From the NCBI RefSeq assembly GCF_018860915.1, contig NZ_JAHKQD010000004.1, positions 1-64,000 on the forward strand: 64,000 bases of DNA, read 5' to 3'. A model generated the notes under the pieces. That model had not been told where the DNA came from and did no database searches. It worked only from the letters and a program-made list of their open reading frames with translations. This DNA is from Colwellia sp. C2M11. GTDB lineage: Bacteria > Pseudomonadota > Gammaproteobacteria > Enterobacterales > Alteromonadaceae. Position numbers and translations under genes: made by a program. Every line of letters starts with the position of its first letter. Position 1 is the first letter of the stretch. Below are positions 27,612-36,142 of this stretch, one piece after another.

Positions 27612-28508
27612 CTATTCTCTTAAAGACTGGCCAGTTAAATGTAAAAATAAATCATCTAAATTAGCAGACTTTACATGAAGGCCTTCTAATGAAACCTGAT
27701 TTTGTATCAGCATTAATAATGTTTGCTCGACATTACTTGTAGTAATTTCAACCCTATCTGACACTATTTTCCATTGATAAGTTTGAATTAGCGAGGCCGG
27801 AACTTGTTGTGCTGGTAAGTAAATAAATACTTCTTTAAAGTGTTTACTTAAGAGTTGTTGTGGTGAGCCGGATTCAATAACTTTCCCTTCAGCCATAATC
27901 ACAATATCATCACAAAGCTGCTCAGCTTCATCCATATAATGTGTTGTCAGAATAATAGTTTTGTTTTGTGCTTTAACATTTTTTATTAATTGCCAAAAGT
28001 TTCGTCTTGCTTGTGGATCTAACCCCGTTGTTGGTTCATCTAAAAAAATAATTTCAGGGTCATTAATTAATGCTAAGGCAAGTAATAAACGTTGTCTTTG
28101 CCCGCCTGATAATAATCGATTATCTCGATCTAAAAAATCACCTAAATCGCAGAGCTCAATAATTTTTTGTTGCGATAATGTATGTTCATAAAAAGCAGAA
28201 AACAAATTCAATGTTTCTTTGACAGTTAAAAAGTCTTGTAAAGCGGTATGTTGAAACTGAATTCCTATTTGCTGGGAAATATAATTATCGACTTCTTTTG
28301 GTTGTTTCTCATGGTTTTTATAAACAACTGAGCCTGAACTAGCCGAAATAATTCCTTCCATAATTTCTATCGTCGTTGTCTTGCCGGCACCATTAGGCCC
28401 TAAAAGCCCAAAACAATGACCTTGTTTAACATTGAAGCTGATATTATTGACCGCAACAACATCTTTATACTTCTTAGTTAGTGCCTCAACACAAATTGCA
28501 ACACTCAT
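27612..28508 (-). CDS. ABC transporter ATP-binding protein
   Basis: ATPase of the exporter, 298 residues. Walker A GPNGAGKT is at 37-44, the signature LSGGQRQRL at about 134, Walker B IIFLDEPTTGLD at about 155-166, and the switch histidine in TTHYMDEAEQL. The C-terminal 80 residues are the extra domain common in DrrA-like exporters. It is followed directly by the permease. It lies near the kinase/regulator pair but is separated by an inverted repeat. Confidence 0.92.
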   Translation of the reverse strand: MSVAICVEALTKKYKDVVAVNNISFNVKQGHCFGLLGPNGAGKTTTIEIMEGIISASSGSVVYKNHEKQPKEVDNYISQQIGIQFQHTALQDFLTVKETLNLFSAFYEHTLSQQKIIELCDLGDFLDRDNRLLSGGQRQRLLLALALINDPEIIFLDEPTTGLDPQARRNFWQLIKNVKAQNKTIILTTHYMDEAEQLCDDIVIMAEGKVIESGSPQQLLSKHFKEVFIYLPAQQVPASLIQTYQWKIVSDRVEITTSNVEQTLLMLIQNQVSLEGLHVKSANLDDLFLHLTGQSLRE

Positions 28509-28588
28509 AGTTTATTGATCCTTATACTGCTCTTAACTTTATTGTACTGCACTTACTCAAAAAAACATTAGATTTCTCACAAATAGTA

Positions 28589-28607
28589 ATAATTATCATT
28601 TGCATTT
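28589..28607 (+). promoter_or_regulatory. Fur-like box before two small genes
   Basis: The sequence around ATAGTAATAATTATCATTTG resembles the 19-bp Fur consensus GATAATGATAATCATTATC at about 13 positions. It sits about 60 nt before the ATG at 28663 and also 80-100 nt from the start of the ABC ATPase on the other strand. AT-rich DNA makes chance matches easy. Confidence 0.4.
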
Positions 28608-28662
28608 AATTTGTAGTTGGTTTATTTTAAGGATTAAGAAAATGTACATTAAAGGATGAAAT

Positions 28663-28875
28663 ATGACTTCTGAAATTTCTAGCGCCGACATTAATGACAC
28701 GAAGGTTCAAGTTGAATTATCAAGTAATATGTTACATCAATTGCTTAAATCAGGAGTACTACACGGTGGCGATTGTAAATGCTTAAACGCAAGTGCCAAA
28801 AAAGTTCTGTGGCAAGCCTTATTAGCAGCCAGTACAGATGATGGAATAAATGTGGAGCAATATCTATGCGCTTAA
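28663..28875 (+). CDS. small conserved-looking protein, unknown
   Basis: A 70-residue protein with no signal or membrane segment. The notable part is GVLHGGDCKCLNASAKKVLW with a CxC pair. AAGGA lies before the ATG. It overlaps the next gene by 10 nt, so the two are probably translated together. I do not recognise the family. A Fur-like box upstream suggests a possible link to iron, which is inference. Confidence 0.6.
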   Translation: MTSEISSADINDTKVQVELSSNMLHQLLKSGVLHGGDCKCLNASAKKVLWQALLAASTDDGINVEQYLCA

Positions 28876-29105
28876 AAACCTCTGGAGAATTTTTACAGCT
28901 TGAACGCTGGTTAACTATTTTAATTGAAACCTATAAAGACTACCCAACTTACGGATTAGCTAAAACAATCAATTATTACGTAGATCGCTTATTGCATCAT
29001 GAAGATATTCACCTTTGCGACCAAAAGTCTGGGGAAAGCGGTAATGATAAACGCTGTGAGTATTTGAGTATGAAAAAGTTCTGGGAATGGCAGGCAAGAA
29101 GCTAA
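28866..29105 (+). CDS. small protein, unknown, coupled to 28663-28875
   Basis: A 79-residue protein beginning MRLKTSGEFLQLERWLTILI, with a predicted helical pair (YKDYPTYGLAKTINYYVDRL) and a HxxDxHLC-like patch (HHEDIHLCDQKSG), then RCEYLSMKKFWEWQARS. Histidines and cysteines could bind metal. The ATG lies inside the end of the previous gene with GGAG upstream. Family not recognised; the pair looks like one functional unit. Confidence 0.6.
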   Translation: MRLKTSGEFLQLERWLTILIETYKDYPTYGLAKTINYYVDRLLHHEDIHLCDQKSGESGNDKRCEYLSMKKFWEWQARS

Positions 29106-29128
29106 TCAACTATTCTACTGATTAACAG

Positions 29129-31330
29129 CTAACGACTTAATAATAGTTTAACTTTTGCTCTCAAAAATTGTTCAAGCGCTTTTTTACCAGTAAAACCATA
29201 GGTGTTACAAACATCATTAATGCTATGTTTCTGGAAGATGCGACTGATAAATACTAGCAAGTCTTGATCTTCAGCATATTTCACATCAGAAAGAACCATT
29301 TTCAGCCATAAATGTAAACTAAAAACACAACTTGAATACTGACCATATCCCTTAGCAAAATCAACAATATTTGCTTGATCACGCTCGCTCAATTCAACAC
29401 AAGTTAACTTAGGTGAGTTACACATGATTAATGCTACTAACTTGGCAGATAAATACTTATACTCATCTGTTAATAGGTATTCAAAACTGCGGTAGAACGT
29501 TGAATTTATATCCGTAAGTGCCACCGTAGCTTTTGAAGACAACGCTTTAAGTACTAAGGCTGATTGTTCACCGCTTGCTTTATCTTTTTGGAAACCTATA
29601 CGCGCTAACTTAAAGTAGTTTACTAGCCAAAAAGAAAGTAACGGCTTAGTCGCACCAAAACTAGACGCTAAAAAATCAACATTTTGTAATGCGGCAAAAT
29701 TTTCTATTTTATCTAAAAAATAACTGCCAACGCCTTGCTGCTGTAGTTGTGGGTGTACTGCAATTCGCATCACTCTGATGTAATGATAATCGAAGGCATA
29801 TTCAATTCCGCATTGGGTTAATAGTGATTGCGGAACAAAATGATTTTTTAAACGCCTTTTAGATTGCTGAATCGCACTCACTAATTCACTATCGATAACA
29901 GTAGAATCTGAGGTGGCACTAGAATTAGAGCTAGAACTAGAACTAGAGCTACCTTCATTAATTAAGAGTGCAACTGCGACTACTTTTTGCTTCGTTAATT
30001 CTTTAGACAATAAACAGACAAGCTGCACTTGCTCATTATCTAGAATCATTTTTACATCACTTGGTTTAGTTTGATAATGCGCAGTAACTAACACCGAAAA
30101 AACTTGCTTAAACAGTGATTCATTATGCGCTAACTCAATAGCGCTAAATTGCTTAAAGACTAATGAAGACAAGCCATTTATTGATGGATCATCCGCTATA
30201 CTTGGCAGTTCAGCATTCAACAAACAGGCTTCAAAAACTAATTGCTCAAGTGGGTCATTAACTCGCCATCGAATAGGCTCATTTATATGTAAGCTTTGCC
30301 AATGAGGATATTGAGCCGCTAGCGTGCCTTGAAATTTTAAGGTGAAGCCTCGCCCAGCCCCTTCGTAACCATGAATAGTGGTAGCAAACACCAAGCGCGA
30401 ATTATTCGACAATAACTGTTCGAGCAAATAGATAGGAATAGCCGCTGCTTCATCAACTAGCAACAAACTAGCACTTACCGGTTGTTTAATTAATTGGTCA
30501 ACAGCAATAAACTCAACTGAACCATGTAACATTGTAAACTTACGCTTTTGAAACTCGCCTTCAGGCAAGCAACGAATCAAGTGGTTGAAGAAAACGGTTA
30601 ATGATTCTATATCTGCTGACGTAATAACTAACCGCAAGTGATATTCTTTAGTTGCCGATTTCAACAACTCGGCGCACGCAATTGCTAAAGCAGTAGACTT
30701 CCCTCTACCTCTATCAGCCGTTAATACTAAAGGTTTATTACGCTTACCCTTAAACACCTTTATAATTGAATCAACGGCAAGTATTTGTTCTTGAGTAACA
30801 CAATTATAGGGTAATAAAGAGTCATTACGTTCAAATGTATTATCCGTTGTTTGCGTTGGTAGCAAAGTAGGTAATACAAATTGGTTTTTTTCAATAATCA
30901 CATGTTCAGGAAAACTTTTTAATAAGTCAAAAAATCGCTGATAAAAAAGGCTCTCTGCTATCTGTGATCTATCGTTTATTAATAGAAAAAATATACCGCC
31001 TGCCACTAGTGTGCCTGACAAACAAGCAAAAGCATCAATAGATAAGTCTGGATCTTGAAAAATGACAAAATTGCTTTCGCTACCTAATTTATCGCGAAAA
31101 CGCTGCTTAGCAATATTTGCTTCAATATTATCGCTATCACCGTAAATCAGCCACTTACTGTCACTACTATTTTTCTCATCAGCACTATCAATACTTTTTA
31201 ATATAGAATTCGACCAAGCATTATCTCCCACCAATACAATTAGACGGCGCTCATTTAACATCAACGCTTGTTGTTGATAACAATTAAACCAAGAAGAAAA
31301 ATCGAGACTTTGCATATAAGATAAGTTCAT
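29129..31330 (-). CDS. tmcA: tRNA(Met) cytidine acetyltransferase TmcA
   Basis: TmcA makes N4-acetylcytidine at the wobble base of elongator tRNA-Met, using ATP and acetyl-CoA. The 733-residue protein has an N-terminal domain (about 1-170), the helicase-like ATPase with Walker A TADRGRGKST (204-213) and DEAAAIP, a GNAT domain with VMRIAVHPQLQQQGVGSYFL (about 528-547), and a C-terminal tRNA-binding tail. A run of eight serines in a Ser-rich insert lies near residue 460. It is monocistronic. Confidence 0.93.
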   Translation of the reverse strand: MNLSYMQSLDFSSWFNCYQQQALMLNERRLIVLVGDNAWSNSILKSIDSADEKNSSDSKWLIYGDSDNIEANIAKQRFRDKLGSESNFVIFQDPDLSIDAFACLSGTLVAGGIFFLLINDRSQIAESLFYQRFFDLLKSFPEHVIIEKNQFVLPTLLPTQTTDNTFERNDSLLPYNCVTQEQILAVDSIIKVFKGKRNKPLVLTADRGRGKSTALAIACAELLKSATKEYHLRLVITSADIESLTVFFNHLIRCLPEGEFQKRKFTMLHGSVEFIAVDQLIKQPVSASLLLVDEAAAIPIYLLEQLLSNNSRLVFATTIHGYEGAGRGFTLKFQGTLAAQYPHWQSLHINEPIRWRVNDPLEQLVFEACLLNAELPSIADDPSINGLSSLVFKQFSAIELAHNESLFKQVFSVLVTAHYQTKPSDVKMILDNEQVQLVCLLSKELTKQKVVAVALLINEGSSSSSSSSNSSATSDSTVIDSELVSAIQQSKRRLKNHFVPQSLLTQCGIEYAFDYHYIRVMRIAVHPQLQQQGVGSYFLDKIENFAALQNVDFLASSFGATKPLLSFWLVNYFKLARIGFQKDKASGEQSALVLKALSSKATVALTDINSTFYRSFEYLLTDEYKYLSAKLVALIMCNSPKLTCVELSERDQANIVDFAKGYGQYSSCVFSLHLWLKMVLSDVKYAEDQDLLVFISRIFQKHSINDVCNTYGFTGKKALEQFLRAKVKLLLSR

Positions 31331-31481
31331 ATCATTAATTCTATATAGCCCAATAGTTTATCAAGCAATTGCTAGCACACCAATAAAATAAAATAGAAAG
31401 TTCTTCCAAAAAAAGTTTGAAATAGTATCATTAGCCCCCTATGTTGATATTGAATACAAGATTTTTTTAAGAGCGAAGACA

Positions 31482-31682
31482 ATGGTAGAAGATGACTTTT
31501 TAGATGACATAAATGACGACGATGAAACACTCAATAAAAATATTGATATTGAGTCAGTTGAACTCACCGAAAAAACAGCAGCAGAACAAGCACAAAGAAA
31601 CTTGCTCGCTCGTAAACGTATCGATGAATTAATGGAGAAAAAAAGACTAAAAGAATTATTAGACGATGAAAATGATTGGTAA
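31482..31682 (+). CDS. PA3496-type small protein
   Basis: A 66-residue, highly charged protein: an acidic N-terminus (VEDDFLDDINDDDETLNK) and a helical C-terminus with LLARKRIDELMEKKRLKELL. This pattern fits the PA3496 family of putative envelope-integrity proteins, for which little is known. No signal peptide or membrane segment is seen. Confidence 0.6.
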   Translation: MVEDDFLDDINDDDETLNKNIDIESVELTEKTAAEQAQRNLLARKRIDELMEKKRLKELLDDENDW

Positions 31683-31719
31683 TTGCACCAAAATAACTTT
31701 AGTTTATTAACAAGAAATA

Positions 31720-31902
31720 TCATGTCTTTATATAAAAAATAAAGACGCTTTTATAACAATAATGCAACGAATAAATCCAGAGCATAATGCCCGGCCCCCC
31801 GCCAATATAGTATTTGATTATAATGAATATAGGTAATGTCACTAAAATGAGCATTATCAATTGAAAATTATCACTTTTTTTTACTGTAAATGCTGATAAC
31901 AT
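31720..31902 (-). CDS. possible small membrane protein
   Basis: An open frame of 60 codons with one strongly hydrophobic segment (LIMLILVTLPIFIIIKYYIG) and a following GGGPGIML. It converges on the PA3496-type gene. The ribosome-binding site is poor and the frame is short. An unusual GC-rich patch (GCCCGGCCCCCCGCC on the plus strand, about 31789-31803) encodes the glycines. It may be a real small protein or chance. Confidence 0.3.
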   Translation of the reverse strand: MLSAFTVKKSDNFQLIMLILVTLPIFIIIKYYIGGGPGIMLWIYSLHYCYKSVFIFYIKT

Positions 31903-31934
31903 AGATTTTATTTCAAAGATAACTTATTAGCCTT

Positions 31935-32588
31935 ATGACTTTATTTGAAAAACTTCGTTGCTTACTTACTTTTGGGCAAGGTGTAGCCTTGCCTTTACCT
32001 GAGATACCTACCAACTCAACTCCTTTCCCATTATTTAAGCAATGGTTTGAAGATGCCAATAAGTCAGGAATATTACTTCCTGAAGCTGTGTCGGTGAGTA
32101 CTTGTGGCCACAATGGCCAACCCAGCTCTCGAATGGTGCTATTAAAAAAATTCGACGAGCAAGGTTTTGTATTTTTCACCAATTATGGCAGTAGAAAAAG
32201 TCAGGAATTGAATGAAAATGATAAAGTCGCCTTACTATTTCATTGGAATGTATTACAGCGACAAATACGCATTGAAGGAACTGTTGAAAAAGTTTCAACA
32301 CAAGAGTCTGCAGACTATTTTCATAGCCGAGATCGAGGTAGTCAAGTAGGTGCTTGGGCGTCAAAGCAGAGCCAGAAATTAACTGATGACGACGAACTAA
32401 AAAAACGAATGGCTATTTTTAGTGATAAGTACGCGACAGGCGAAGTGCCACATCCAGAATTCTGGGGTGGTTGGCGAGTAAAACCAACATATATTGAATT
32501 TTGGCAAGGACGCTCAAACCGCTTACATGATCGTGTGTGTTTTGAAAAACAAAACAATGAATGGGTTAATTTTAAACTACACCCTTAA
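31935..32588 (+). CDS. pdxH: pyridoxamine 5'-phosphate oxidase
   Basis: PdxH oxidises pyridoxamine or pyridoxine phosphate to pyridoxal phosphate with FMN and oxygen. The 217-residue protein has PEAVSVSTCGHNGQPSSRMV, LLKKFDEQGFVFFTNYGSRK, and RQIRIEGTVEKV for FMN and substrate binding, plus the C-terminal signature FWGGWRVKPTYIEFWQGRSN and RLHDR. The length is right. It is monocistronic. Confidence 0.96.
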   Translation: MTLFEKLRCLLTFGQGVALPLPEIPTNSTPFPLFKQWFEDANKSGILLPEAVSVSTCGHNGQPSSRMVLLKKFDEQGFVFFTNYGSRKSQELNENDKVALLFHWNVLQRQIRIEGTVEKVSTQESADYFHSRDRGSQVGAWASKQSQKLTDDDELKKRMAIFSDKYATGEVPHPEFWGGWRVKPTYIEFWQGRSNRLHDRVCFEKQNNEWVNFKLHP

Positions 32589-32643
32589 CAAGCTTTTGAC
32601 TAAACGTATTTAGTAATATGATTTTCAAACACAGAAGTATTAT

Positions 32644-34017
32644 ATGGATAAAGTAACCCCGGTAGATATCGACTCACTAAACATACCTAAAAATAGGTTA
32701 ATTAAACTATTTTGGGCCGTTCAATCTGCTCTCGCAATAATTGCCATACAATACTTATTTACTGATAACCAGCAAATAATCTATGCCATTATATTCACTA
32801 TTATTATCATCATGCCCGTTTATTTTTTAGCCCAAAGAAATAAACTTGAATTAGGCACAAATATACTTCTTTTACTTTTAACGGTTATATTACTTGCCTT
32901 TGTTTGGATATATAACGGTTTAAGAGACGAAATACTCTTTGCTTTCCCTGCGCTTATAATGATATCTCTACTAAAAGGTAGCCATCGTTTAGCTTTTTTT
33001 CTCTATATCTTAGTTGCTATTAACCTTTTATCTATCGGTTACCTAAACGAGATGGGATACATCCATAATGAGACTAAAGAAAGTGATATACATTCCGCTA
33101 TTTTACTAATCATTATATTAAGCTTTATCAGCTATATTGCTTGGCTTATTGCTGTAGAAATAAAACAGACTAATCAAGCATTAATAGACAATAAGAATGA
33201 ATTAGAAAACCGTGTTAAACAACGAACAATAGAACTAGAACAATCAATCAATAACCTCAAAAATACGCAAGAACAATTAATTCAAACAGAAAAAATGGCA
33301 TCTCTTGGTCGCTTAGTAGCGGGGGTAGCACATGAAATTAATACGCCGATAGGAATTACCATTACAGCATCATCACACTTAGAAGATGCGACCAATGATT
33401 TTTATAAACTTTATCAAAATGACAATATTACCAAAAAAGCGCTCGTTAACTACGTTGAAACAGCTACTGCTAGCTCAAAATTATTACAATCAAACTTAAA
33501 TAGAGCCGCTGATTTAATTCAAGGTTTTAAAGAAGTCGCTATAGATCAATCAAATGAAGAAATTAGAGAGTTCAAATTAAAAGCTTATATCAATGATGTG
33601 TTGTCAAGTTTACGTCCTAAAATAGCACGTAGTGGTATTCAAGTTAATCTGAATAGTCCTGATGATTTAGTTATCAAAACCTCTCCAGGCGCGATAGCAC
33701 AAATTATTACCAATTTAGTGATAAACGCGATTACTCATGCCTTTGAACAAGAAAAAGGTGGCACAATCACCATTAATATAGAACAGAAAGATCAGCAAAT
33801 AAACATGCAATTCAAAGATTCTGGGTGTGGCATACCAACGGAAAATCTAGGTAAAATCTTTGAACCATTCTTCACTACCAAACGTGGTCAAGGAGGTAGT
33901 GGTTTAGGTATGCATATCGTTTACAATTTAGTAACCCAATCACTCCATGGAAATATCACATGTTCTAGTAACCTAGGGAAAGGAACCTGCTTCCATATAA
34001 ACTTCCCGAGACAATAA
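32644..34017 (+). CDS. membrane sensor histidine kinase
   Basis: A 457-residue kinase. Residues about 20-170 hold five or six membrane segments. A coiled coil (about 172-215: NKNELENRVKQRTIELEQ) leads to the H-box with H230 (GRLVAGVAHEINTPIG). The ATP-binding domain has NLVINAITHAF, DSGCGIP and the GSGLGMHI lid. No receiver and no adjacent regulator gene are present, so the partner is elsewhere. The stop codon lies inside a short 12-bp tandem repeat. Confidence 0.88.
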   Translation: MDKVTPVDIDSLNIPKNRLIKLFWAVQSALAIIAIQYLFTDNQQIIYAIIFTIIIIMPVYFLAQRNKLELGTNILLLLLTVILLAFVWIYNGLRDEILFAFPALIMISLLKGSHRLAFFLYILVAINLLSIGYLNEMGYIHNETKESDIHSAILLIIILSFISYIAWLIAVEIKQTNQALIDNKNELENRVKQRTIELEQSINNLKNTQEQLIQTEKMASLGRLVAGVAHEINTPIGITITASSHLEDATNDFYKLYQNDNITKKALVNYVETATASSKLLQSNLNRAADLIQGFKEVAIDQSNEEIREFKLKAYINDVLSSLRPKIARSGIQVNLNSPDDLVIKTSPGAIAQIITNLVINAITHAFEQEKGGTITINIEQKDQQINMQFKDSGCGIPTENLGKIFEPFFTTKRGQGGSGLGMHIVYNLVTQSLHGNITCSSNLGKGTCFHINFPRQ

Positions 34018-34043
34018 ACAATACAATAAACAATACAATAAAC
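34011..34043 (+). repeat. 12-bp tandem repeat, 2.8 copies
   Basis: ACAATAAACAAT is repeated from 34011 to 34043 and includes the TAA stop of the histidine kinase. Copy number may vary between strains. Confidence 0.7.
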
Positions 34044-34051
34044 CTTAGTGT

Positions 34052-34876
34052 TTAACTCTTGGGCTTTGGAATAACATTAGGTTTTACACATTTAGGTAGC
34101 GTATTAGCACTTTTTTTAGCTAAATAATAAGGCCTAGAAACGGTTAAGTGATCAGTGAGTTGTTTAATGCGCGTTTCATTTGATGGATGAGTCGACATAA
34201 ACTCTGGTGACTCCGCACTATTCAACTTCGACATGTTTTTCCATAACTGAACACTAGCCTCGGGTGCAAAACCAGAACGAGCCATTAAATCTTGGCCAAC
34301 AATATCAGCTTCACTTTCATGGGAGCGGCTATAAGGCATAATAACACCATATTGAACGCCGATCCCTAAACCTGCAACCCATAACCCTTTATTATCAATG
34401 TCGCTTGCCCCAAGCGCAATAGTGGCAACAGCTAAGCCAACATTCGAGAGCTGACTGGCAGATAAGCGCTCATTAGAGTGCCTTTCGAGCACATGCCCTA
34501 CTTCGTGTCCCATAATTGCAGCGAGTTGATCTTGATCTTCTGTAACATTCAAAATACCAGTGTAAACACCTATTTTTCCACCAGGTAAAGCAAAAGCATT
34601 TACTTGTGCTGAATCAAATACAACCACTTCCCATTCACCAGGAAATACAGATTCTGGCACATTGCCAATAATAGCTTCAGCAACACATAAGACAAAGTCA
34701 TTAGTTGCTCGGTCTGTACTAATAGGTATTTCTTGCTTCATTTGTTCAAATGAAGTTACCCCCATTTTATTTAACTCAGAATCAGAATAAAGCGCTACTT
34801 GATTACGGCCAGTTGAAGACGTAGAACAGCCTGACAAACTAACAAGTGCAAAACATATAATAAGAAAATATTTCAT
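34052..34876 (-). CDS. M48-family metalloprotease lipoprotein
   Basis: A 274-residue lipoprotein (lipobox LSGC, Cys17) with the zinc motif HEVGH at 124-128 and the third ligand in SRSHESEADIVG. That is the LoiP/YcaL-like single-domain type of outer-membrane protein quality-control protease. Mature protein faces the periplasm. FALPGGKIGVYTGIL is the substrate-side conserved motif. It is monocistronic. Confidence 0.9.
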   Translation of the reverse strand: MKYFLIICFALVSLSGCSTSSTGRNQVALYSDSELNKMGVTSFEQMKQEIPISTDRATNDFVLCVAEAIIGNVPESVFPGEWEVVVFDSAQVNAFALPGGKIGVYTGILNVTEDQDQLAAIMGHEVGHVLERHSNERLSASQLSNVGLAVATIALGASDIDNKGLWVAGLGIGVQYGVIMPYSRSHESEADIVGQDLMARSGFAPEASVQLWKNMSKLNSAESPEFMSTHPSNETRIKQLTDHLTVSRPYYLAKKSANTLPKCVKPNVIPKPKS

Positions 34877-34924
34877 ATGGGTTAGGTATCATTTGGATAA
34901 AAACTAATATTAGCATTTGCACAT

Positions 34925-34953
34925 AAAAAAACCGAGACATGCTCGGTTTTTTT
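34925..34953 (-). terminator. terminator of oadGAB
   Basis: CCGAG/CTCGG with a 5-nt loop is flanked by seven A and seven T, so the stem extends to 12 bp and it works in either direction. It lies 50 nt past the oadB stop. Confidence 0.88.
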
Positions 34954-35003
34954 AATATAAATCAAGTTTATCTCTGCATAAGGAGACATAGCATTAGGGA
35001 AGC

Positions 35004-36134
35004 TTAACCTACAAGAGCAAGTAATATACCTGCGGCTACAGCTGAACCAAGTACCCCAGCCACATTTGGACCCATAGCATGCATAAGCAAGAAGTTATGA
35101 GGGTTAGCCTCTAAACCAACTTTATTAGCAACACGAGCCGCCATAGGAACAGCAGAAACACCAGCAGCACCAATTAATGGGTTAACTTTCTCTTTAGAAA
35201 ACTTATTCATTAGTTTAGCCATTAGTACCCCAGAAGCAGTACCGATAGAAAAGGCTACTGCGCCAAGGCCTAAAATACCCAATGTTTGAACATTTAAGAA
35301 AGCTTCTGCACTTAACTTTGAACCAACACCTAAACCTAAAAATATAGTTGTAATGTTAATTAACTCATTTTGCGAAGTAGAGCTTAAACGGTCAACCACA
35401 CCCGACTCACGCATCAAGTTACCTAAACAGAACATCCCGACTAAAGGCGTTGCTGATGGTAAAAAGAAAATAGTCATTAACAACACACCCAGTGGGAAAA
35501 TAATTTTTTCTACTTTCGTTACTGGACGAAGTTGCGCCATTTCAATTTTACGTTCATCTTCTGTTGTTAAAGCTTTCATAATAGGCGGTTGAATAATAGG
35601 TACTAATGCCATGTATGAATATGCTGCAACCGCAATTGCGCCAAGTAATTCAGGTGCTAATTTTGAAGCCAAAAATATTGCTGTAGGTCCATCAGCACCA
35701 CCAATAATAGCAATCGCTGAAGCATCTTTTAAACTAAACTCAATTCCTGGTATACCATTTAAAGCAATAGCACCAAATAACGTAGCAAAAATACCAAATT
35801 GCGCTGACGCTCCTAACAATAAAGTTTTAGGGTTCGCAATCAAGGCGCCAAAGTCGGTCATAGCACCGACTCCCATAAAGATTATTAATGGGAATATGCC
35901 TGTATCTATCCCTGCATAATAAATATAGTGTAGTAAGCCACCTACTTCAGAAAACCCAGCAACTGGAATATTCGTTAATATAGCCCCAAAGCCCATAGGA
36001 AGGAGTAATAACGGTTCGAAATTTCTTGCAATAGCAAGATACAACAAGCCACAGCCAACCAACATCATGATGACTTGCCCTAGCTCAAAGTTAGCTAAGC
36101 CTGTTGATAGCCATAATTTAGTTAATGAATCCAT
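35004..36134 (-). CDS. oadB: oxaloacetate decarboxylase beta subunit (Na+ pump)
   Basis: OadB is the membrane part that decarboxylates carboxybiotin and pumps sodium outward. The 376-residue protein has eight to nine membrane segments, the conserved DGPTAIF (in [19 protein letters not shown]) with the sodium-binding aspartate, and [16 protein letters not shown] near the end. The same family serves methylmalonyl-CoA and glutaconyl-CoA decarboxylases; the oadA neighbour favours oxaloacetate. It starts 8 nt after oadA. Confidence 0.93.
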   Translation of the reverse strand: MDSLTKLWLSTGLANFELGQVIMMLVGCGLLYLAIARNFEPLLLLPMGFGAILTNIPVAGFSEVGGLLHYIYYAGIDTGIFPLIIFMGVGAMTDFGALIANPKTLLLGASAQFGIFATLFGAIALNGIPGIEFSLKDASAIAIIGGADGPTAIFLASKLAPELLGAIAVAAYSYMALVPIIQPPIMKALTTEDERKIEMAQLRPVTKVEKIIFPLGVLLMTIFFLPSATPLVGMFCLGNLMRESGVVDRLSSTSQNELINITTIFLGLGVGSKLSAEAFLNVQTLGILGLGAVAFSIGTASGVLMAKLMNKFSKEKVNPLIGAAGVSAVPMAARVANKVGLEANPHNFLLMHAMGPNVAGVLGSAVAAGILLALVG

Positions 36135-36142
36135 AAGATCCT

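Noticed and set aside
31439-31723. 94-codon Ser/Phe-rich frame on the minus strand
   Set aside because: It is antisense to the PA3496-type gene and consists of low-complexity Ser and Phe runs created by the acidic/lysine-rich gene on the other strand.
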